From Phreatobacter aquaticus (GTDB taxonomy: Bacteria; Pseudomonadota; Alphaproteobacteria; Rhizobiales; Phreatobacteraceae), in the NCBI RefSeq assembly GCF_005160265.1, contig NZ_CP039865.1:1078828-1142827 (forward strand): a DNA stretch of 64,000 nt, read 5' to 3'. The translations under genes and the position numbers were made by a program. Numbering within the stretch: position 1 is the first letter of the stretch; each line of letters opens with the position of its first letter. Under the pieces are notes generated by a model. That model did not search any database, was not told the origin of the DNA, and worked only from the letters and a program-made list of their open reading frames with translations. Positions 57,686-64,000 of the stretch are shown piece by piece.

Positions 57686-59366
57686 GGATCGGCTGGCTCA
57701 CGGGCTGAATGTCGGGTGCAATCGACCCGGCGGGACGACGGAAAGTGGCGGTGGCGGTGGCGGCTTCCAGCAACAGGCGGGTGTAGTCGCTGGTCGGATG
57801 GCTGAAAATGTCCGCCGTCCTGCCGGCATCGACAATGCGGCCATCCTTCATCACGATGACCTGGGGCGCCAGGCGCCAGATCACCGCGAGATCATGGGTG
57901 ATGACGATCATGCTCGTGCCGTTGCGCCGCTGCAGGTCCTGCAGGCGGCCCAGCAACTGGGCCTGAACCGATGCATCGAGCGCGGAGGTGATCTCGTCGC
58001 AGACAAGCAGATCCGGCTCGGCGGCGAAGGCGCGCGCGATCGCGATCCGCTGCTGCTGGCCACCCGAGAGCTGCCGGGGATAGCGCTCCAGCAGGTCAGA
58101 GCTGAGGCCGAGCTCGCCGATCAGGTCGCCCGCGCGCGCGCGGGCCTTGGCCCGCGACAGCCCGAAGAACATCTGCAGCGGCCGCATGATGGCGGCGCCG
58201 ACGGTCTGGCGTGGGTTGAGCGAGGAGAGCGGATCCTGGAACACGATCTGGATCCGCCGGCGGGCTTCGGCCGAGCGGGCACCGGCCGCCATCGCGATCG
58301 ATCGGCCGTCGAGCGTCAGGCTGCCGCTATTGGGAGCAAGAAGGCCCGACAGAACCATGGCGAGCGTCGTCTTGCCGGACCCGGATTCGCCAATCACCCC
58401 GATCACGGAGCCGCGGTCGAGGGTGAGGTCGACACCGTCCAGCGACTTGCGCGCGGGCGCCCGCGCAAAGTCGAACAGCGAACCGCCGCGATAGGCAAAG
58501 TCGAGCGATCGCGCCTCGATCAGTTTCCCGCTTGGCGGCTGGTCGCCGGCAGGCGATGGGCCGTCGAGATCGAGGGAGGCCGCCAGCAGCGTCTTCGTAT
58601 AGTCGGTGGCCGGCGCGGAAAACACGCGCGCGACCGGGCCCTGCTCGACGATCCTGCCGTCCTTCATGACGATGACGCGTTGGCAGACGCGGGCGACGAC
58701 ATTCAGGTCATGGCTGACCAGGACCAACGCCGACCCGCGGGCCTCGCGCAGGCGCTGCACGAGATCGAGCACCTGGGCCTCGGTGGTCTTGTCGAGCGCA
58801 GTCGTTGGCTCGTCGAGCACCAGCAGTTTGGGATCGCAGGCGAGCGCTGCGGCAATCACCACCCGCTGGCGCTGGCCGCCCGACAACTGATGGGGATAGC
58901 GGCCGACAATGCCCTGGGGATCCGGCAGACCCATTTCCGTGAACAGGTCGAGGGTGCGCTGGCGTGCGGCGCGGCGGTCGAGGCCGGCGCGTGCCATCAG
59001 GACCTCGTCGACCTGTCGGCCGACGGGGATGTGATAGGTGAGCGATGCCAGCGGGTTCTGCGGCACCATGGCGACCTTGAGGCCGCGGAGCGTGCCGATG
59101 GCCGAGCGGTCGGCCTGGGTTACGTCGAGGCCGTCGATCAGACATTGGCCGCCGGTGAACTGCCCGCCGCCGCGCAGATAGCCCAGAAGGGCGCGCGCCA
59201 GGGTCGACTTGCCCGAGCCGGATTCACCGACAATGCCGACTGTTTCGCCGCCCGCGATGGAGAGCGATACGCCGTTCAGGACGGTCGTGATCCCACCGTC
59301 GGCCGCGCCATAGCCAACGGACAGGTTCTCGACGCTGACCAGCGGATCAGTGACCGGATGTGCCAC
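57675..59366 (-). CDS. Fused double ABC ATPase of peptide-type transporter (DppDF/OppDF-like)
   Basis: About 563 residues with two complete nucleotide-binding domains. NBD1 has IVGESGSGKSTLARALLG, LSGGQRQRVVIAAALACDPKLLVLDEPTTALD and VLVSHDLNVV. NBD2 has VIGESGSGKTTLAMVLSG, LSGGQQQRIAIARAFAAEPDLLVCDEITSALD and IVITHDLAVI. Such fusions replace the separate D and F subunits. The GTG at 59366 overlaps the permease stop by 20 bp; an ATG 30 bp upstream is an alternative. It energises the two permeases upstream. Confidence 0.92.
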   Translation of the reverse strand: MAHPVTDPLVSVENLSVGYGAADGGITTVLNGVSLSIAGGETVGIVGESGSGKSTLARALLGYLRGGGQFTGGQCLIDGLDVTQADRSAIGTLRGLKVAMVPQNPLASLTYHIPVGRQVDEVLMARAGLDRRAARQRTLDLFTEMGLPDPQGIVGRYPHQLSGGQRQRVVIAAALACDPKLLVLDEPTTALDKTTEAQVLDLVQRLREARGSALVLVSHDLNVVARVCQRVIVMKDGRIVEQGPVARVFSAPATDYTKTLLAASLDLDGPSPAGDQPPSGKLIEARSLDFAYRGGSLFDFARAPARKSLDGVDLTLDRGSVIGVIGESGSGKTTLAMVLSGLLAPNSGSLTLDGRSIAMAAGARSAEARRRIQIVFQDPLSSLNPRQTVGAAIMRPLQMFFGLSRAKARARAGDLIGELGLSSDLLERYPRQLSGGQQQRIAIARAFAAEPDLLVCDEITSALDASVQAQLLGRLQDLQRRNGTSMIVITHDLAVIWRLAPQVIVMKDGRIVDAGRTADIFSHPTSDYTRLLLEAATATATFRRPAGSIAPDIQPVSQPIHVA

Positions 59367-60189
59367 GGGCGGCCTCCAGTCCAAGCGCGTCGGCAATGCC
59401 TTCGGTCGCGAAATTGATTCCGATCACCAGGGTCGAAATGCACAGAGCCGGCGCCAGGATCAGCCACGGCTCCGAGCGAATGGATTGCAGCCCGTCGTGG
59501 ATCATCATGCCCCAGTCGGGCGTCGGCGGCGAAATGCCGAGACCGAGGAAGGAGATCGCCGAGACCAACAGCAGCGCACTGGAGGACCTCAGCGCGAATT
59601 CGACCGTCAGCAGATCCGCGATATTGGGCAGCATCTCGCGCAGGATGATGGCGGCCCCGCTTTCACCGCGCAGTCGGGCGGCCTTCACATAACCCTGTTC
59701 CATCAGCACGATGCCCTGGGCTCGCGCGGTGCGGATCACGCCCATCATCTTGATCACGGTGATCACGCCGACCAGAACGCCAAGCGATTGGCCGAAGGCA
59801 GTGACGAACAGGGCGACCAGCAGGATGGCGGGAATGGCGAGCTTCATCTCGACCAGCCGCGAGACGATGTCGTCGAAGACGCCGCGATAATAGGCGCAGG
59901 CGAGACCAATCGTGCCCCCGACAAGGGCGGCGATGAAGCCGGAAATGAGGGCCGCCGCGATGCAGATGCGGCCTCCCAGCAGCACGCGAGACAGGAAGTC
60001 GCGTCCCAATTCATCGGTGCCGAGCCAGTAGCGCGCATCCGGCGGCTCGAGCGGCGCATCGAGCAGCTTGAACGGGTCGTGCGGAACCAGAAGTGGGGCG
60101 CAGAGCGCGACGCCCAAATGGGTGATCACCAGGACGAGACCCAGAAGGGTCAGAGGCCGGCGCAGGATGGCGGAGAGGGCTTTGCTCAT
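59347..60189 (-). CDS. ABC transporter permease, DppC/OppC-like
   Basis: 280 residues. The N-terminal OppC_N region (LLVPHDPFKLLDAPLEPPDARYWLGTDELGRDFLSRVLLG) is diagnostic. The binding-protein-dependent permease core has EMKLAIPAILLVALFVTAFGQ and the EAA-like loop YVKAARLRGESGAAIILREMLPNI (about residue 170). Late helices include SAISFLGLGISPPTPDWGMMIHDG. The ATG lies in the stop of the other permease (ATGA). Confidence 0.93.
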   Translation of the reverse strand: MSKALSAILRRPLTLLGLVLVITHLGVALCAPLLVPHDPFKLLDAPLEPPDARYWLGTDELGRDFLSRVLLGGRICIAAALISGFIAALVGGTIGLACAYYRGVFDDIVSRLVEMKLAIPAILLVALFVTAFGQSLGVLVGVITVIKMMGVIRTARAQGIVLMEQGYVKAARLRGESGAAIILREMLPNIADLLTVEFALRSSSALLLVSAISFLGLGISPPTPDWGMMIHDGLQSIRSEPWLILAPALCISTLVIGINFATEGIADALGLEAARGTSGH

Positions 60190-61142
60190 GCCTGCCTCGT
60201 GCGCGGATCGAGGGCGAGGATCGCAAAATCGGCGGCAAGGTTGGCCGCAACTACGACCGCCGCCGAACAGAGCGCGATGGCCTGGATGACGTGGACCTCG
60301 CGGCGGGTCACGGCACGGACCAGCTCCTGGCCAAGGCCTGGATAGGCAAAGACCAGTTCCACAATGACGATACCGGAGACCAGGCTTGCGGCGTAGAGGG
60401 CGAGGGCGGTCAGACTCGGAATGATGGCGGCCGGCAGCGCGTGGATCAGTACGATCCGGGCCTCGGGAATGCCAGCGAGCCTCAGCCGCTCGACATAATC
60501 GCTCGCCAGCGCCTCGACCATTCCGGCGCGGAGAATGCGGGCAAGATAGGCAATGGAGCCGATGAGGATCGTTGCCACAGGCAAGGGTGAGGCCGCCAGA
60601 AGGGTCAGGACGGGATCGCGGGTATTGGCCGTGATTGTCGCGGGAAACAGCGGCCATGCCACCGCAAACAACATGACCAGCACGGTTCCCGTCACAAATT
60701 CAGGCACCGAATAGCCGATGATCGCGCCCGTCGAGACGATGTGGTCCGGCGTCCGGCGGTGCCAGTAGGCGGCGGCAATGCCGATCGCCAGCGCCAGCGG
60801 CAGGGCAAGCACAATGACGACGGCCGCCAGGAGGAGGGAGTTTCTCAAGGGATAGCCGATGATGTCGGCAACCGGCGCCTTCGAGATCAGGGTCTTGCCG
60901 AAGTCGAGGGTTGCCGCGCCGGCCAGGAATTCGCCAAGCCGCAGCAGCGCCGGACGATCGAGGCCGAGATCCCGCTTCATCTGCTGCAGCCGTTCCGGCG
61001 GCATCAGCGCGATCTCGTCTGCGGTCAGCGAAACGTCCAGGGCATCGCCCGGCATGATCTCGGTCGCCACGAAGATGAAGGTTGCCAGCAGGACCAGCGT
61101 CACGAGCGACAGGACGAGGCGGCGAACGACAGCCACGATCAT
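60186..61142 (-). CDS. ABC transporter permease, DppB/OppB-like
   Basis: 318 residues. RRLVLSLVTLVLLATFIFVATEIMPGDALDV starts it, typical of DppB with the first helix and a periplasmic loop. The EAA loop is seen as LASDYVERLRLAGIPEARIVLIHALPAAIIPSL near 214, followed by LVSGIVIVELVFAYPGLGQELVRAVTRRE. It pairs with the DppC-like permease whose start overlaps its stop. The genes for the binding proteins lie upstream at 61186-64000. Confidence 0.93.
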   Translation of the reverse strand: MIVAVVRRLVLSLVTLVLLATFIFVATEIMPGDALDVSLTADEIALMPPERLQQMKRDLGLDRPALLRLGEFLAGAATLDFGKTLISKAPVADIIGYPLRNSLLLAAVVIVLALPLALAIGIAAAYWHRRTPDHIVSTGAIIGYSVPEFVTGTVLVMLFAVAWPLFPATITANTRDPVLTLLAASPLPVATILIGSIAYLARILRAGMVEALASDYVERLRLAGIPEARIVLIHALPAAIIPSLTALALYAASLVSGIVIVELVFAYPGLGQELVRAVTRREVHVIQAIALCSAAVVVAANLAADFAILALDPRTRQA

Positions 61143-61185
61143 GGCCGCCGTCCCATGGGTTCGCCCTGGCGCGAGAGGCTCGCCA

Positions 61186-62751
61186 TCAGGCTTTCCATGT
61201 CTCGTCGAGGCGCACCGACCAGATCTGCGGATGGAATTTTAAGTTGCGGACCGCCTTGCGCTTGACCAGGAAATTGTCGCCACCGGCCGGCAGGATGGCC
61301 GGAACCTCTTCGTGCAGGATCGCCTGCATCTCGGCATAGATCGCCTTTCGCTCGGGCGCGCCGGCGGTCACCATGGCCTTGCTGTAGAGCGCCATGTAGC
61401 GATCATGCTCGGGTCCCCGCCAGTGCCCGCTCTCGACATTGCCGCCGCGCATGCGGAACAGCGAGATGCCGGGATTGCGCGAGCCGACCGCGGTCATGGC
61501 GAATTTGTGGAAATTGCCCTGGGCGAGATCGTTATTGCCGGTGCGGAACTGGATATAGCCGTCATTCGGCCGCTCCTCGATCGCCATCGTGATGCCGGCA
61601 TCCTTCACCGATTGCTGCAGTACCTGGAAATAGACCGGCACTTCCGGCAATTGCGGGCTGAAATAGAGCGTCGGCAGCGTGATGCCATTGGGATAGCCGG
61701 CTTCCGCGAGTAGCGCCTTGGCCTTGGCGACGTCGCGGCCCTTGGGCCGGGCCACGAAGTTGGGATCGGTGACGACCAGATGGCTGTCATTGCCGACCCA
61801 GCCAAAGCGCCCGCCATAGGCGATGCGCACGATGGCCTCGCGGTCGATGGCATAGGCGAAGGCCTGACGGACGCGCTTGTCGAGGAAGGGCGAGCCCGGG
61901 TGCTTGGGCAGCTGGATGACGAAATGGTAGCCGCCCTTGGCGGTTGCGACATCATAGGCCGGATCGTCGCCGAGTTGGCGAACTGCCCGGGGATCGATGC
62001 TGAAGACCACATCGAACTGGCCGGCACGCAGGCCGTTGAGGGCCGCTTCCTGCTGGCCTTCGCGGTTGTGGCATTCAACGCGGTCGAGGAAGGGAAAGCC
62101 CTGGCGCCAATAGCGGTCGAACCGCTCCATGATCAGCGACCTGTTCGGGTCGGTCGAGACAATGCGGAACGGGCCGGTGCCGATGCCGTCGAAACCGATC
62201 GTGTCGATCGGCGCGGCCGGCATGATCACGCTGTTATATTCGGCCAGGATATAGGGGAACTCGGAATTACCGGTGTCGAGCGTGAAGCGAGCCCGGAGCT
62301 TGTCGAGCGCCTCGATCGAAATGATCTGGCCGGCAAAGGGCGCATTCTTGCGGTGATATTCGAAGGAGGCGACGACATCGCGCGCGGTCAGTTCGCGGCC
62401 ATCATGGAACAGCACGCCCTCGCGGACGGTCACGTCCCAGACATTCATCTTGGCGTCGGTCGGCTCGATCTTGGAGGCGAGTTCATATTCCCATTCGAGC
62501 TTCTCGTTGACCCAGGTCAGGCAGTTCCATTGCAGCCGGGTATTGGCATCGACAATGAAATAGGGGTGCTTGGCGGAGCGGGCATCGGAGGAGCGGCGAT
62601 TGGCCGAGAGCTGGGCATAGACCAGGGTGCCGCCGCGCTTCGGCGCTTCCTGGGCTATGGCGGGTCCGAGCAGGGCCTGATCGAAGGCGGAGAGCAAGGC
62701 CGGGCCGGCGAGGCCGGCAGTCAGGAATGTGCGGCGGTCAAAAGCGGTCAT
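61186..62751 (-). CDS. ABC transporter substrate-binding protein, family 5 (copy 1)
   Basis: 521 residues. A twin-arginine leader (FDRRTFLTAGLAGPALLSAF) ends near AIAQEAP. Core blocks are WDVTVREGVLFHDGRELTARDVVASFEY, FDGIGTGPFRIVSTDPNRSLIMERFDRYW, FLDKRVRQAFAYAIDREAIVRIAYGG and MVTAGAPERKAIYAEMQ. The start MTAFDRR gives the normal length; an upstream ATG adds an unlikely leader. Transcribed leftward, 43 bp before the DppB-like gene. The ligand is not determined. Confidence 0.92.
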   Translation of the reverse strand: MTAFDRRTFLTAGLAGPALLSAFDQALLGPAIAQEAPKRGGTLVYAQLSANRRSSDARSAKHPYFIVDANTRLQWNCLTWVNEKLEWEYELASKIEPTDAKMNVWDVTVREGVLFHDGRELTARDVVASFEYHRKNAPFAGQIISIEALDKLRARFTLDTGNSEFPYILAEYNSVIMPAAPIDTIGFDGIGTGPFRIVSTDPNRSLIMERFDRYWRQGFPFLDRVECHNREGQQEAALNGLRAGQFDVVFSIDPRAVRQLGDDPAYDVATAKGGYHFVIQLPKHPGSPFLDKRVRQAFAYAIDREAIVRIAYGGRFGWVGNDSHLVVTDPNFVARPKGRDVAKAKALLAEAGYPNGITLPTLYFSPQLPEVPVYFQVLQQSVKDAGITMAIEERPNDGYIQFRTGNNDLAQGNFHKFAMTAVGSRNPGISLFRMRGGNVESGHWRGPEHDRYMALYSKAMVTAGAPERKAIYAEMQAILHEEVPAILPAGGDNFLVKRKAVRNLKFHPQIWSVRLDETWKA

Positions 62752-62819
62752 GGATGGCTCCGTCGATGGTCGGCGCGAGAAATCGGGTTCAGGAATGGCG
62801 GGCCGGGGCCGCGCCCATG

Positions 62820-64000
62820 TCAGGCGCGCGAGACGCCGTCCCACATGATCGACCAGTGCTGGGGGTGGTTCTTCAGCCCGATCACCGATGGGCGCTTGAT
62901 CAGCACATTGTTGCGCCCGGCCGGCAGGAGAGCTGGCACCTCTTCGGCGCAGATCTTCTGCATCTCGGCATAAATCGCCTTGCGCTCAGCGGCGCCCGCG
63001 GTGACCATGGCCTTCCCATAGAGCTCCATGTAGCGGTCATGCGCCGGGCCCGACCAATAGCCGGATTCGTTGTTGGCGCTGCGCATGCGGAACAGGCTGA
63101 TACCGGGGTTGCGCGGTCCGACCGCCGTATAGGCAAACTTGTGGAAATTGCCCTTGGTCACATCGGCGTCGCCGGTGCGGAAATTCAGGTAGCCGTCATT
63201 CGGCCGCTCCTCGATCGGCAGGATGATGCCGGCTTCCTTCACCGTTTCCTGCACAACCTGGAAGTAGCGGGCCATTTCCGGCCATTGGGGCGCGTAATAG
63301 AGCGTCGGCAGAGTGATGCCGTTGGGATGGCCGGCTTCAGCCAGCAGGGCCTTGGCCTTGGCCAAGTCGCGGCTGACCGGACGGGCCACGAACATCGGGT
63401 CCGTGCCGGCGAGATGGCTGTCATTGCCGACCCAGCCCCAGCGCGAGCCACCATAGACGACCCGCATGATCGCCTCGCGGTCGATCGCGAGCGCCAGCGC
63501 GCGCCGGATGCGGGCGTCGAGGAACGGCGATCCCGGATGCTTCGGCAGAACGATGACGGCCTGGTCGCCGGATGAGGCGGGGACGATGTCGGTGTCGCGC
63601 TCGCCCTGCAGCTGGCGCACAAGCCGCGGATCGATGTTGAGGACGGCGTCGAACTGGCCGGCGCGGAAACCGTTGATGGCCGATTCCATCTGGCCTTCGC
63701 GGTTCACCACCTCTAGGCGGTCGAGATAGGGGAAACCCTTGCGCCAGTAGGTCTCGTTGCGCTCCAGCACCATACGGCGCTGGGGATCGGCCGAGACGAT
63801 CTTGAACGGTCCGGTGCCGATGCCGGTCAGACCGATCTTCTGCCAATCGTCAGCGGGCATGACGACATTGTCGTACTCGGCCAGCACATAGGGGAATTCG
63901 GAATTGCCGGCCTCGAGGAAGAACCGGAGCGAATGCTTGCCGGTGACTTCGGTCCGCTGGATCTGGCCGGAGGCGAAATTGCGCCGTCGGTGCAGTTCAA
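62820..64000 (-). CDS. ABC transporter substrate-binding protein, family 5 (copy 2, N-terminus beyond window)
   Basis: Open frame from the right edge to TGA at 62820; the start and signal lie outside. It is a close paralogue of copy 1: both share GNSEFPY-LAEY, ERPNDGY, NFHKFA, TAVG-RNPGISLFRMR, GKAMVTAGA/SKAMVTAGA and ERKAIYAEMQ. Differences are spread over the chain. The two lie head to tail, 68 bp between the stop of copy 2 and the start of copy 1. A single permease set serves both. Confidence 0.9.
   Translation of the reverse strand, partial: ELHRRRNFASGQIQRTEVTGKHSLRFFLEAGNSEFPYVLAEYDNVVMPADDWQKIGLTGIGTGPFKIVSADPQRRMVLERNETYWRKGFPYLDRLEVVNREGQMESAINGFRAGQFDAVLNIDPRLVRQLQGERDTDIVPASSGDQAVIVLPKHPGSPFLDARIRRALALAIDREAIMRVVYGGSRWGWVGNDSHLAGTDPMFVARPVSRDLAKAKALLAEAGHPNGITLPTLYYAPQWPEMARYFQVVQETVKEAGIILPIEERPNDGYLNFRTGDADVTKGNFHKFAYTAVGPRNPGISLFRMRSANNESGYWSGPAHDRYMELYGKAMVTAGAAERKAIYAEMQKICAEEVPALLPAGRNNVLIKRPSVIGLKNHPQHWSIMWDGVSRA

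Noticed and set aside
1-64000. CRISPR arrays and rRNA genes
   Set aside because: Searched by eye for regularly spaced 24-37-bp repeats and rRNA signatures; none found. The only regular repeats are the short sets described in the island.

Overview
The window is high-GC chromosomal DNA of an alphaproteobacterium, most likely Hyphomicrobiales (Rhizobiales). Support comes from alphaproteobacterial AddB/AddA, a Mur-like Fur, a TIGR02302/DUF4175 protein, an L21 with a C-terminal extension, and short palindromic repeats whose reading frames give the familiar 'MAGTSPAMT' type peptides. The genus cannot be fixed from the sequence alone. The window is dense with short, translationally coupled operons.

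1-6764: branched-chain amino acid exporter azlCD (azlD cut by the left edge), a coupled operon of a split two-subunit thiamine-diphosphate decarboxylase plus MoeB, a divergent YihU-like beta-hydroxyacid dehydrogenase, a HigBA toxin-antitoxin pair flanked by palindromic repeats, and an orphan peptide/opine-type ABC binding protein. 6994-14797: the addBA recombinational repair operon, then convergent fur/mur and plsC. 14828-24712: orphan TAXI binding protein, AcuI-type reductase, RadC, an Inh-type double-domain lipocalin-like protein, MtgA head to head with a DUF429 protein, a serine/threonine dehydratase-like enzyme and a large Gln-rich DUF4175 membrane protein. 24746-43096: housekeeping and metabolic genes (MBL hydrolase, moaD-pgsA, dsbB, HNH endonuclease, AlkA-like glycosylase, GluQRS, AraC/VOC/SRPBCC group, the dac-eamA-cobW-DUF924 chain, thiolase, MetX-like exported hydrolase, P1 peptidase, mogA, two GNATs, rpmA/rplU).

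43406-56412 is the accessory region: a ~12.9-kb genomic island integrated in tRNA-Ser(CGA). The 14-bp 3' end of the tRNA is repeated at 56399-56412. A P4-type integrase lies just inside the left end, and paired GTGGGGCA boxes occur near both ends. The island carries two unknown genes, an AlpA-like regulator, and a double winged-helix replication-initiator-like gene containing helically phased repeats. These are followed by a compact defence operon, hsdR-hsdM-hsdS plus an OLD-like ABC-ATPase/TOPRIM protein only 5 bp after hsdS. The second half of hsdS is strikingly AT-rich, indicating specificity-domain replacement.

56783-64000: an oligopeptide/dipeptide-type ABC operon read leftwards, with two tandem paralogous binding proteins (the second cut by the right edge), two permeases, a fused double ATPase and a PHP-domain metallohydrolase. 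Molybdenum-cofactor genes (moeB, moaD, mogA) are scattered singly. The best candidates for a new system are the type I restriction operon with its OLD-like partner and the phased repeats inside the island's replication-like gene.
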